Part shown: piece after piece, positions 24,137 to 36,600 of the stretch | Layout: every line of letters starts with the position of its first letter | Position numbering within the stretch: the first letter of the stretch is position 1 | From: Annona cherimola | Taxonomy: Eukaryota; Streptophyta; Magnoliopsida; Magnoliales; Annonaceae | Assembly: GCA_030490835.1 (NCBI GenBank) | Contig: CM059974.1 | Location: 1,371,501-1,435,500 of the forward strand | Reading direction: 5' to 3' | DNA: 64,000 nt | Position numbers and translations under genes: made by a program | Notes under the pieces: generated by a model | The model's database searches: none | The model's input: only the letters and a program-made list of their open reading frames with translations | Told to the model about the DNA's origin: nothing

Positions 24137-27100
24137 ACTACAACAAATTTGATCAACTGCAACAATACATATAATCGTTGCCATTATTATTAGCAACAGC
24201 TTTTTATTTAGCGGTTTTTGTTGGTTCCTTATAGCATTTAGGCAGTAGCAACAAATTAAAGGAAAAATATTTGTGGCTAGTGAAGGATAAAAAAAGTCAC
24301 GGCAAGAGGAGGATGAAACAAAAAAGGAACGAAAATTCCTTTCGTTATCAATTTTGTTATTGAAGGTTGGCTTTGTCGCAGTATTATACTAAAAAAAATT
24401 ATTATTTTCCAAACACATGTTAAAATTTTAAAAAATATTATATATCGTAGAACATCGTTTGTGACTATAAAAAACCAGATATACATAAAGAAAGATACAA
24501 CAAAATTATATTTATGTATGAGTAAATATACTAATAACAAAAATAATAGCAAAATAAATGAAAATACATTGGTTGGAAAAATTGGTTTTTTTATGTTTCA
24601 AATTTCTATTCTAAATAATATTTAAAATGTATTTTCTATGGTACAATAAAAATACAATAAGATGAGAAAAATTTTATTTTTTAAAGAATAATCCATCAGA
24701 AACATTTTAAAATTATTTTTTATCTGTTAGTTTAAATATTTCAAAATGCTATAAATTCCTATAATAAATATCTTTTTTTATTTGCGAGGATGAAAATGAC
24801 CCAAAAAAATTTGGTGTATAATGAATTTGGTATTATTGAGGATAAAATCAAAATAGGATCATTATGATTTGTTGAATTACTATTATTATTATGAATAAAA
24901 CCTTTAAAAGTGCGTATGTATAAATTGTTGGAAAATAAAAATATAGACAAGGATAACAAATTCAACATGTTTGCAATATCAAGGCGTATAGTCTTACTCG
25001 ATGTTATTAAAATTCGAATAGAGATTAAACCGATCAAGCGTATATTTTGCTCTAATAAATTGTCCAGCCACATCAGATTTAATTCGATAAATTAAATGGG
25101 TTAATACAAATAATTTAATTTTAAATTAACGTAAAGCAAGCTGATTAATTAACTAAAAGTTAAATTGATAACCAAATTTTAAATGCAGAAATCTTTCATG
25201 ATTAACAAAAATTACTTAATTTATATTTTAATTTTTAATGCCAATTATTGTCGGACAATATCCTTGAATAGTTTTTTTATTATATATATATATATGGGAA
25301 ATGATCCAGTGCATTACATCTATTTCATACCATGATACCACAAATCCAACTTTTACATGGGTAGTCGAACACAGGTAGACGGCAAATGCTGACGCCCGCT
25401 TGGCTTAGGTAGATTTCTCGTTAGTTCTTGCCTTTTTGGTGACCCGAATTTGTTCACTTGTTCTATGCCTTGTCTGACGGGATGGGTATACATTGGGCCT
25501 GGCCCAATTTCGTGCGATGCTATGACCCATCTAAGTCACAGACGAAAAGAATTATCTTCTTACTACAAAATTATATTTGTAATTTTTTTTTTTAAAAAAA
25601 AAAAAGCAACTGGGCGCCATCTTAGTTGTTCGACTTACTGTGTCTGAACACCTCCCCTGAGCTTTAGTGTAATATCATAAAGTTATAAATTTTGTATACC
25701 CCGTCACCAAAAAATAATAAATAAAAAAAAATAGGATGATTGGATTTAATTTTTTTTCCCCATGAAATGACACTAGCTTTAAGAAATTTAAGCATTAACA
25801 ATGAAATTTAGCCACAGAGATAACTTCGAAACTAATGACCCATTTTTAGCAATGATTTTTCATATCATTACTAAAAGCTTAAATTTTCAATGCTAAGAGC
25901 ACGTTTTTAGCAATGAAATATATTTTCAAAATTTCTCCTCAACAGACCATTAGTAACGAATTGGCAAGAAACATGTATGGTTGCCAAAATTATTAGCAAT
26001 AAAATGAACTTCGTTTCTTGTAATGCGGGTTGCAACTTGTAACCTCGTTGGGTTTCGAATTTTTTTAATATTTTCTTTTAGATCCAAACTATGCATTCTA
26101 TTACAAACTATTTTTTAAATTAAATATAAAAATTAATTTGACTGAAAGTTTTTATAATTTTAAAACATTATCTTAGACACCTCAAGCATTGCATTTGCTG
26201 CGAATATATAAATCCAATTAAAAAAAATTTCACATCACAAAAATATTTATGGAGAAGAATATAATGCATGACTTTGATTTAAATAAAAATCTTGAATAAA
26301 ATATAAAAATCCACTGGGTACGAGTTACCACCAACAGATTCAAGAAGCCAACTGTAAAGGATAAATATCATGCAATGGCGATTATGGAATAATGAAAAAG
26401 AAAATAGAACCCAACAGCATGATTAGCATCTTAATCTTAACAGAGAAATAGATCTTTGTATCTTTACTTACTACGCTTAAATTTCACAGTTCAGACTTTA
26501 ACACTAGGCTTAAAAATGTTCAAAAATGGATTTTGATCTCAATGTTTGCAAGATGATTTAGATATAAAATGAGTAGAATATGGTTTTTGAACTAATGTCT
26601 TGGAAGGGACTAAAAACTAGATTCAAACTACCTGGTGTCTAAAGTTGCTTCCTGAACATTTCGTGTCCAAATTGGACAACTGACTGAGTGGTTGACCATT
26701 TGATCCTGAGTGTATTTAACTCATTTTTATATTTTTTTAAAATTTTTTTACATAATTAAAAAAGAAATTTTTTCACCCAAGTGCACTTCATCCCAACCCC
26801 TAAACTTTTGCCTGGTGCCTGTGCCCAAATTTCTACGGCGTCACTTCTTCTTCTTCTTCTTCTAATTGGCTAATAGCCGTTGATTAATTGGGCCTATGTG
26901 GAATCAGTCCATATAAGGCCCACTATGATATGATGATGTAGTAGAATCTGATAGGCTTTGTTAGTGCTACTTATCACGCGGGTTAAGAGCTTCATGAGCT
27001 TGAAAAACACACGCATTCCACTAACCATTATTAGGCAATCTCGAATAAAAGTGGTTTTTGTCTATTTTTTTTTTCCCCCTAAAAATACGAAAAGTGGACT

Positions 27101-27500
27101 TTTACGGGTCTTAGCTTCCCCCAAAGGCCCAAACGCATTTTGTTTTTTTCGTTTTTTTGTTTTTTTTTTTCCTGCTTCTTTTGCTAAGCCAGGCAAAACA
27201 AGCGTTTATACAGTTATCCTTGATAAAAAATTGAATCAGATACTTCAATTATTCTCTAAAAATTAAATGGGCGGTGAAATTTCAAACAGTTTTCAGTGGA
27301 TAGAAATCCGTTGAAAATTTTCAGTTTGTGTATTATGCATCCGGAACATTTGAGAATTAAAAAAGTCATTTTACTCTCCAGAATAATATTACGACCCTTC
27401 GTGTAACTTTGCTTCTCCTTTTCACCAAAGCTCCTCCCTTCGCTACTGGGCAATGGGCATGCAACTTTCCGAATGAAATTCTTTTAACTACTAATATTAA
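24137..27500. other. Intergenic, possible CACTA remnant, no gene
   Basis: CACTACAACAAAT at 24137 resembles an En/Spm terminus, and TTTCTTGTAATG near 26015-26026 could be the decayed other end. Short AGCAATGAAAT-type subterminal repeats occur between 25790 and 26000. No matching target duplication, so the pairing is uncertain. Also a CTT microsatellite at about 26847-26862. Confidence 0.35.
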
Positions 27501-27508
27501 ATAAATAT

Positions 27509-28055
27509 ATATGAGTCCAGCTTCAATGTATCCGAATGTATCAATTTACTTTGGTATTTCTGTCTAGTTTAAGCCCTATTTTGATGATTTGTATTTAGCA
27601 CTACTTATTTTATTTAAATACCAAAAATTATATCAATTTGATGTATGTGTATATCACATTTTCTAAAAATATATAAAATTGTATACAAATTTAGAAATCA
27701 CTTGAATCCATATATCAAAGTTTTAGAATATTATAAAATTTTATAGAATCATTAATCTAAGTAGGACGAATATTGTAAATGTTTTAAATATTAAATTGAG
27801 ATCTTATGAGTCCTTACAATATATAAATCGCTTTTAACGGATTTAAATTCACTTTTAAGTGATTGTCAATTTTGAGAATGTTGCAAGTTATGAATTGAGA
27901 TAATTTTTAATATCTAAATAAAATAAATATTCTAAATATAATCGATGGATCGAATTTAATAAAATCATCAAAACAGGGCCTAAATTAGATGTGAGTACCG
28001 AAGTAAATTGGTTCATCCGGATATATAGAAGCCAGACTATATATATACATATATA
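27509..28055. repeat. Foldback element, about 545 bp
   Basis: Ends are imperfect inverted repeats: TATATATGAGTCCAGCTTC on the left and GAAGCCAGACTATATATATA on the right. Further in, AGCCCTATTTTGATGATTTG on the left pairs with CATCAAAACAGGGCC on the right. Confidence 0.55.
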
Positions 28056-28074
28056 TACACACACGCATACCTAA

Positions 28075-28436
28075 GGAGCTCCGTTATATTTATCATGATA
28101 TATTTTAAGTTAAAATAAAATATTCATTTATTTTTACAATTAATTATATTTTTAATTTTTTCTTTGTAAATATGTTTTTAAAATGTATTCAACATATATA
28201 CTAAGTTTTTTCATTTTATAATACTTTTGCACATTTATTTTTGATTTTTAAAAATCAAGTTTTTTAAGAGGTGAAAAATGGCTTAAATTCCTTGAAATTA
28301 ATGTCAATACTTGGTAGATAGAATACATGTAAGAAAATATGTTTACTGAGAAAAATTAAATAAAAATAAAATAAATAAATATTGTATTTTTGTTAAAAAC
28401 ATATCATGGTGGATGTGGATATAATTAAGCTCCAAT
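28075..28436. repeat. Foldback MITE, GGAGCTCCGTTATA-ended
   Basis: Left end GGAGCTCCGTTATATTTATC and right end GGATATAATTAAGCTCC are imperfect inverted repeats; the centre contains GATTTTTAAAAATC. No coding capacity. Confidence 0.5.
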
Positions 28437-28439
28437 ATT

Positions 28440-28769
28440 CTTTAAAAAAATACAATGAACGGATAAGATTGCATGAAAGCAAGATGCTGGGCCTGATGTG
28501 GCGCTAAGGAAGAAAGCCCTTTCTTAGTTAGTTGGGTGGGTTGAAAAGTTGGACCAGTGGAACAAGGGGACTGGAAATCGGAAAGCAGCCACAGAAGGTG
28601 GGGTGGCGGCGCCGGCAAATGCGGCTGCTTTCGGAGACAGACAGAAACAGGGCGCAGCCATTTTTGGGGAGTGCGTGCCGCCGGTACAGCTGTTTGTAGG
28701 GACCAACCATTTTATCCGCCGCCGTCAAGCGTTGACCACTTTGACGCTAATGATATATGTGTGGCATGT
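28440..28769. other. Short GC-richer stretch, no gene recognised
   Basis: 28500-28740 is GC-rich and open in several frames on both strands (60-79 codons), but no frame has a recognisable motif, a splice partner or an upstream promoter. It immediately precedes a Tourist-like MITE. Confidence 0.35.
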
Positions 28770-29020
28770 GGTATGTAATAAATTTTAGTGGATGAAAAAT
28801 TTTTAATGGAAAAAGTTTTTGAATGAAGGGAAAATAATAGGATATGATAAAGATAACTTCGATAAGTAAAAATAATAAATTTAAAATTGATATGTTAGTT
28901 GCGTAGTTAATTATATAAAAAATGATTGAAACGTAAAATAGTTATATAAAAAGATATAAAGAAATAATTAAAAATAGGATAATTATGAAGAATAAAAAAT
29001 TTTAGATTGAAATTTTTTTT
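28770..29020. mobile_element. Tourist-like MITE (family A), lacks a clear right end
   Basis: Shows the family A core (AAAAATAATAAATTTAAAAT, AAGAAATAATTAAAAATAGG) and abuts the next copy head to tail at 29021. Confidence 0.5.
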
Positions 29021-29268
29021 GGTATGTCTGAGAAGTAATAAAACTTTTGAATGAAATTTTTTTTATGAAATAATTTTAAATTAGTAGAAAACGATGTGAT
29101 ATATAAAGTAGTAATGAAGAGTAAAGAAAATAAAGTTAAAATAGATATTGTACAACATGTAAAGAAATAATTGAAAAGTAGAATAATTGTATATGAAGAT
29201 GTAAAGAAGTAATTAAAAATAGATTAGTTAGAAATAACGAAAAGTTTTAGTTAGAAACAAACATATCC
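29021..29268. mobile_element. Tourist-like MITE (family A)
   Basis: Begins GGTATGTCTGAGAAGTAATA and ends AAACAAACATATCC, with the family core between. Part of it (29053-29188) recurs at 32682-32818. Confidence 0.6.
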
Positions 29269-29404
29269 AAGGGGGATAATTAAAAAAATTCTGCAATCTG
29301 CAAACATGTCTTAAAAAGGAAATTAAGAAATAAAGTTTTGAGTTTTGAGTTTTGTGGATGGAAAGATAAGTGCTGAGATAGTGTTATCATATTATTGAAT
29401 CTAA

Positions 29405-29676
29405 GGGGACGTTTGGAAATCTCACGTGGGAAATATGGGAGGGAATTTGTGGGAGCACGGGTTTCAATGCACATCATCCATCAATCAAGCATCATATTTT
29501 ACCACTTTTACCCCTATATTCTAATCATTTTTTCCTATCAACTACTTTCTAACAAACCTATTTATTCCAACTTTACCCCTATCATTTCATATCAATCACA
29601 CAACTTCCAAATTATTCCATTTTTTACACCCACAAAATACCATATTTTCCACAACTTTTACATTCCCAAACGTCCC
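29405..29676. mobile_element. Tourist-like MITE (family B)
   Basis: Ends GGGGACGTTTGGAAA and TTCCCAAACGTCCC. Left flank TAA and right flank TCA, close to the TAA duplication of the better copy at 8086. Confidence 0.7.
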
Positions 29677-29689
29677 TCAACTTGAATTT

Positions 29690-31050
29690 GAAAATGAAAT
29701 TATATAGATTTTTTTTTTTTTTTTGAAATTGGACTCCATTTAGGCAATAGGTTACAAAATAATTAGTAATTTACATAAAGATAAGTACTTAACATGCAAT
29801 TGAGAAATTTTAGGAGATTTAATTTTTGTTTTCTTTTTTTCATTGCATTAATACAAAGACTACTACACTACTTAAAATTTCGAATACACTTTAAACGAAA
29901 AAGTGAAATATTTAGAACCGAACTTGCATTAAGAGTGAAGAAGGATTTAGTCGAACGTGAATGCCGGCCGCGAATTTTACAGCTTAGATCTTCAGATTTT
30001 ATCTAATTGCAAACTAGATTATTTATCTTTGTTTATTGAAAATCGTAAATTAATTAGACATAACTTTTCTTGTTTTCAATATTCTAGTCATTTACCAATG
30101 GTGGAAATAGATATACAAAATAAATGGTTTAGTTCATAGTTATATCATGAACTGAGAGATTTCAATTTGGAAAAAAACCCTTTTTACGTCTGTAGTTTTT
30201 ATTTACGTAATTAATTATTTATTTGATATTTCCAGTTTCATCCCTACAATGATTACTGTGGATTCTTTGAATTTGGTGTTTCGTCCCTACAATAGTACAA
30301 CGATTACAGTGGATTATTTTGAATTTGGCGATGCCAAACACACGTGTAGAACGAGAAAGGTCGAAGAAATTATTAACGGGAAAAGCATTAAAAAATAGGA
30401 GAAAATCCGGGCAACGTGAAAATATTAATTTTAAGTAAATATTGACCAGCAAGTCCAGAGCTTTAGGGGCATTCCCCAGCCTCCACCTTGAAAAGGAGGA
30501 TCCATGCACCTGCAGATTCAGATCACGGAATTAATCTTTGATGGGTTGTAATTACAAAAAAAAATAAAAAAACCAAAATATCCAAGACTCGAAATTAAGA
30601 TAATCTTAAATTTCTATAATGCACCGTAAGGAAAGTAGGAAAAAGAAATAAAGAAAGGAACAAGTTGAGAAAGTCATCAGTCCAAAAACAAGCAAAAGTA
30701 ATAGAAAATGTAAATAAAGAAATGAATATATATTTGCTTGCTTTAGTTATGCAAAACGGTATATATAAGAGAAAATGAAAAATAGAAAAACGATAAAAGG
30801 GAAACGATAATATAAGCAATATAATTAAGAATGTTATTTCATTGTAAAGTGAACAAAGATAAAAAAAATATAATAATTTCTAGAAAAACAATTAATGATT
30901 GAAAAATTAAAATAATTATTGATAGGTAATTGTTACATTATTGTCATTATAGAAAAGAGAGAAAAATATACTCGTTTTTTTTATTAAAAAGACTCATCTT
31001 TTATGTAATCTTTTAAGAAATATGCACAAGGCCCTAAAAAGAAAAGAAAA
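29690..31050. other. AT-rich intergenic, no gene
   Basis: Short open frames only. The direct repeat of TTTCATCCCTACAATGATTAC and TTTCGTCCCTACAATAGTAC at about 30236-30310 is a minor tandem duplication. Confidence 0.4.
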
Positions 31051-31225
31051 AATCTATTTTTCACATGTTTAGCAGCTCGTATGATAATAATGTGACAAAG
31101 GGTTTTGTGAGATAATATTTATGTTCTTAAATAAATAAGTAATTTTTGAATATCATGAGCTATTATGATGACCTTTTTTTTAAAAAAAAAAATCTCCAAT
31201 ACGAGTTTGTATCTGCATCCGCAAT

Positions 31226-31640
31226 TATATATTGGGTGATTTGCAAATACACCAACTTCGTTTGACTATAATTATAAATATACACAAATAGTTTCAAAAA
31301 TTATAAATTATCTTTACATAGTTTGATAATAATTGCAAATATACCCACACTATTAGTGCACAATTGCGGCGTAGGTATATTTGCAAAGGTTTCAAAACTA
31401 AGTGGGTATATTTGCAATTTTAAAAATTAAGTAAGTATATTCAGTTTTTGCAAATATATCCATATAGTTTCTAAACTTTTACGAATATATCCATGCTGTA
31501 ATAGTATAGTAACAACGTACATGGGTATATTTGCAATTATAATCAGACTATGTGAAAATAATTTGCTATTTCTAAAACTATGTAAATATATTTACAATTA
31601 TGATAAAATTATATAGGCATATTTGTAAACTACTAATATA
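31226..31640. repeat. Foldback element of ATATACCCAC-rich repeats (family G)
   Basis: Left arm (TTTGCAAATACACCAACTTC, GTTTCAAAAATTATAAATTA) is complementary to the right arm (TAAAACTATGTAAATATATT, ATAGGCATATTTGTAAAC). It lies within duplication copy 1; the second copy is at 32995-33402. Related elements are at 41860-42400 and 45612-46418. Confidence 0.6.
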
Positions 31641-34479
31641 TATATTTTTTGATTGGTGCATCAAAATTATTGAATGACTACGGCAGTACGCAGTTGGCCA
31701 GTTATTACCCGGCCATGATAATACCTGCTAAAGGGGCTGGATGCACATGCTAAAGGGACTGAATGCACATAACCAAAACATGTGCTTGTGGTGGGTTTTT
31801 TTTTTTTTTGTTTTTTTTTGGCCCATTTTTGGCTTTCAGACTTTTAGGTTGACATGTTATTCAACCCCAAAAAGAGTCCAAGTTCCATCGAAATATAGAA
31901 TGCGATTTTTACAACGTACAATATAAAGAATTAAGAGCACTGCGGTGATGTAACAACGAGACTAAATCATACAATACAAACTACATAACGCATCCATCCA
32001 AGATAAATATTTGAAAATTGGAGCTTGATTTGCTGCGTAGAGCTTCATATTCTTTTAATTTTTTTTTTATAAATATGTAGGATCTATTTTTAAAAGTTTT
32101 CATTAATTAATATATTTAAATTACCATTGATGGAAAATTTACTACTAAATTACTATATACGTATTATTTTTACGTTACATTCTATTGAAATTTTAAACTT
32201 CAAGTTTCCAAAAAGAAAATATTAACCTAGAAATAATTATTGGACAGTTCGAATAGAATTAAAATGTGTCCCTTGTGCTAAGAAAAGGGGGCTGTGCTGA
32301 ATTAACGACGGTGGATAACTAGAGCCTTCTTCTTCTTTTTTGATTTTTTTTTGATTTTTTTTATGATTCTTCATTTTGAAATTTGAACGAGCGAATCATT
32401 AGAATATGATAAGTTCAATGCAAGTCATCTATATATTAGGAATGAATGAATGAATACTTGAACCTGGCCAAATTTGTAGGACGACCTGATGCTTTATGTC
32501 CTTATAAAGCTCTCCATGCATTAAAAAGTTCCCATCATCAGTGCTACATTTGCGACCAGCCGACAGCACGCAGAAATTTTTTTTTTTTCTTTTTAACTGC
32601 TAGAATAAATTTTTTTTGTTTAAAAAAAAATTCCTCGCACGTGTACGTGATTGATCTGCATACACTTCAAATATGAGTACGTGAAAATTTTTTTATGAAA
32701 TAATTTTAAATTAGTAGAAAACCATGTGATATATAAAGTAGTAATGAAGAGTAAAGAAAATAAAATTAAAATAGATAATGTACAACATGTAAAGAAATAA
32801 TTGAAAAGTAGAATAATTAAATCTATTTTTCACATGTTTAGCAGCACGTATGACAATAATGTGAGAAAGGGTTTTGTAAGATAATATTTATGTTCTTAAA
32901 TAATAAGTAATTTTTGAATATCATGAGCTATTATGATGACCTTTTTTAAAAAAAAAAAATCTCTGATACGAGTTTGCATCTGCATCCGTAATTATATATT
33001 AGGTGATTTGCAAATACACCCACTTCGTTTGGTTATAATTACAAATATACACAAATAGTTTCAAAAATTGTAAATTATCTCTACATAGTTTGACCATAAT
33101 TACAAATATACCCACATCATTAGTGCACAATTGCAGCATAGGTATGTTTGCAAAGGTTCAAAAACTAAGTGGGTATATTTGTAATTTTAAAAATTAAGTG
33201 AGCATATTCAGTTTTTGCAAATATATTCACATAGTTTCTAAACTTTTACAAATATACTCATGCCGTAACAGTGCAGTAACAGTGTACATGGGTATATTTG
33301 CAATTATAATCAAACTACGTGAAAATAATTTACAATTTCTGAAACTATATAAATATATTTACAATTATGATCAAACTATATAGGTATATTTGTAAACTAC
33401 TAATATATATATATTTTTTGACCGGTGCATCAAAATTATTGAATGAGTACGGTAGTAGGCAGTTGGCCAGTTATTACCCGGCCATGATAATACCTGCTAA
33501 AGGGACTGAATGCACATAACCAAAACATGTGTTTGTGGTGGCTTTTTTTTTGTTTTTTTTGTTTTTTTTGGGCCCATTTTTGGCTTTCAGACTTTTAGGT
33601 CGACATGTTATTCAACCCCAAAAAGAGTCCAAGTTCCATAGAAATATAGAATGCGATTTTTACAACGTACAATATAAAGAATTAAGAGCACTGCGGTGAT
33701 GTAACAACGAGACTAAATAATACAATACAAACTACATAACACATCCATCCAAGATAAATATTTGAAAATTGGAGCTTGATTTGCTGCGTAGAGCTTCATA
33801 TTCTTTTAATTTTTTTTTATAAATATGTAGGCTCTATTTTTAAAAGTTTTCATTAATTAATATATTTAAATTACCATTTATGGAAAATTTACTACTAAAT
33901 TACTAGATACGTATTATTTTTACGTTACATTCTATTGAAATTTTAAACTTCAAGTTTCCAAAAAGAAAATATTAACCTAGAAATAATTATTGGACAGTTC
34001 GAATAGAATTAAAATGTGTCCCTTGTGCTAAGAAAAGGGGGCTGTGCTGAATTAACGACGGTGGATAACTAGAGCCTTCTTCTTCTTTTTTGATTTTTTT
34101 TGATTTTTTTTATGATTCTTCATTTTGAAATTTGAACGAGCGAATCATTAGAATATGATAAGTTCAATGCAAGTCATCTATATATTAGGAATGAATGAAT
34201 GAATACTTGAACCTGGCCAAATTTGTAGGACGACCTGATGCTTTATGTCCTTATAAAGCTCTCCATGCATTAAAAAGTTCCCACCATCAGTGCTACATTT
34301 GCGACCAGCCGACACCACGCAGAAATTTTTTTTCTTTTTAACTGCTAGAATAAAATTTTTTTAAAAAAATTCCTCGCACGTGTACGTGATTGATCTGTGC
34401 ATGCACTTCAAATATGAGTAAAGCCAGCTACTGATCATCTATAAAGATTCATATCAAGTTGGCAAACGCAACACGAGCT

Positions 34480-34481
34480 TT

Positions 34482-34503
<22 letters not shown>
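34480..34503. repeat. CT microsatellite
   Basis: Perfect CT run followed by a T tract, just past the end of duplication copy 2. Confidence 0.9.
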
Positions 34504-34512
<9 letters not shown>

Positions 34513-35054
34513 TTTTAACAAAAGAGGGAGATTGGAACTCCTGCAATTTTTGAAATGCAGAGAACACTATGAATTAAAAAGAACAAAAGAAAAAAGAATG
34601 CGACAATCAAAAGCATAGTTGATTGATTAGTAGACCCACTTGGGGGGAATGGATTACAAATTAAAAATTGAATAGCATGATTTTTTAAAGTTCTTTTGAA
34701 TCATCATGTAGTGAAGGCCTTAATTAAATCTGAGTTGGATTATGTTTATTTTATCAAGTGAAATGATGATGTCAATAAAAAATATATGTGGTGACTAACC
34801 ATTTCCACACGAGCACTAGGTAGCATTACCAATCAGCCAAGCTTTATGTGCTTATCTGAGAGGCAGAAACGAAAAGTGAGCAAACATGAAAGGGACGGAG
34901 ACTATGACCCATGATTTTCTTCTTCTTCAACCTTTTTCATAGCCTATTTCCATTAGTGGAATCCAACATGCATACATGGAAAATGCTGGGTGCTCAATTG
35001 GCCTTCTCTCTCACACTTATACCTAAATATTCAACCATTTCCAATCAAATATAT

Positions 35055-35500
35055 ATAGAAAAATATTACAGTGCATGCGATTGCACCGTGCAATCCATGC
35101 ATTGTGGGCCCCACATGATCATAAATAGAAAATCTATCCCACCCATTGTATTTATAATTGTTCACTTTATTAGCACACAATTTTTCATCCAAATCCAACA
35201 TGTTTGCGGTCCTCATCTTAAAATGGTGCCAAATGTTGGTAAGAAAATAGTTTAATATAAATATCAAGTTTCAAGTGGTATTTTCAACATCCAAATCGTC
35301 TAAAATCATTATATTTAACATGAATATATACATTTTCTAACAAATATGACCCATAAACATGCTTAATTGAGATGAAACTTGATCCCAAAATAAACAAATA
35401 ATGTTAAATATAATGAATGAATTAGATCTTCCACTAACGATCAAAATTTTATATTTCAAAGGGATTACATGGCTCCGATTCTATGTAAACATGATATATA
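35055..35500. repeat. Foldback-family element (related to 5384-6262)
   Basis: Opens with ATTACAGTGCATGCGATTGC and shares GGGCCCCACATGATCATAAA, TTTTCATCCAAATCC and GATCAAAATTTTATATTTC with elements at 5.4-6.3 kb. Ends before an AT microsatellite at about 35493. Confidence 0.45.
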
Positions 35501-35515
35501 TATATATATAGCACC

Positions 35516-35828
35516 GATCTTTTCAGACCGGTCGGAAATCCGGTGATTTCCGACCGGTCTTTTGAAAATAATTTTATAAACTTGTTAATCTAGTTATATT
35601 TAATTTATAAACCAAGTTTTATCATTTTTGGATATATCTATATATTTATTTTGGATTTTTAAATACAGGGGTATTTAAAAATCCAAAATAAATATATAGA
35701 CATATCTAAAAATGATAAAACTTGGTTTATAAATTAAATATAACTAGATTAACAAGTTTATAAAATTATTTTTCAAAAAAAAAATAAAAAAAATATATTT
35801 TTGACCGGTCGACCGGTCTGAAAAGATC
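35516..35828. mobile_element. Near-perfect hairpin MITE
   Basis: Outer ends GATCTTTTCAGACCGGTCGG and GACCGGTCTGAAAAGATC. Inner arms of about 106 bp (35561-35667 and 35672-35777) differ by two substitutions and one single-base indel around a 3-4 nt loop. It sits in an AT microsatellite, so an AT-rich 9-bp target duplication cannot be proved. No coding capacity. Confidence 0.75.
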
Positions 35829-35864
35829 ATTCGTCATATATATATATATATGAGAAATATTCAG

Positions 35865-36600
35865 ATGCGGTTGCATCAAAATGGGCCCCATATGATGATA
35901 AAATTATAATCTACTTCACTCATTTTATTTAGAATAAGGTATTCTATTACCATACTAATTTTTGTAACAAATGGATGTGTATGGACCCCATATGAAAATA
36001 GTACAAATTCAACATAATAAAATAGTTTGATGTAAATAACAACTTTAAAGTGACTTTTCTAACATGTAAACCATTTACTATAAAATTTATCCATGAATAA
36101 ATGATTGTATAAAGTTTCATTACATTTTAATATGTATGTGGCTCGTTTTTGGGCAAATGTACCGCTGTTCCGGTGCAGTTGCATTGCATTGGAACAATCT
36201 CATATATATGGATTCTATTCCGGTGCAGCGTCACTGCACGGCTGTTCCGGTGCAGTGACGCTGCGCCGGAACAGGTCCCTATATATATATATATATAACA
36301 TTTTCAAGTGCAGCACCACTGCACCGTAACACCGTAATTACAGTGCAGTGGCATCAAAATAGGATCACATGTGGATAAAATTATAATCTACTTTACCCAT
36401 TGTATTTAGAATAATATATTCTTTTACCATATCAATTTTCATCCAAATCGGATATGTACATGGATTCTATTTGAAAATGGTACAAATTCAACGTAATAAA
36501 ATAATTTGATGTAAATAATAACTTTGAAATAACATATAAATAATTTTTTTTATAAAATTTATATATAAATAAACTATCAAATAAAATTTTATTATATTCC
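35865..36600. mobile_element. Two GTGCAG-ended elements joined by a GC hairpin
   Basis: Two related bodies (35865-36200 and 36300-36600) share TAAAATTATAATCTACTT and AGTACAAATTCAACATAAT-type sequence. Between them, 36215-36275 forms a stem: TTCCGGTGCAGCGTCACTGC pairs with GCAGTGACGCTGCGCCGGAA. Same family as 5384-5732. Confidence 0.55.

Larger units (their letters stand above)
29053..34420. repeat. Tandem segmental duplication with internal deletion in copy 2
   Basis: 31051-32679 and 32820-34420 are near-identical direct copies of about 1.6 kb. The 32682-32818 linker matches 29053-29188. The simplest reading is a 3.63-kb unit (29053-32679) duplicated in tandem, with the second copy later losing the equivalent of 29189-31050. 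The two copies also differ by a 22-bp slippage at about 31727-31750 and in several T-tract lengths. Confidence 0.85.

Noticed and set aside
24137..26026. CACTA (En/Spm) transposon with both ends
   Set aside because: The left end is convincing but the right end is decayed and there is no matching 3-bp duplication, so I kept it only as a possible remnant.
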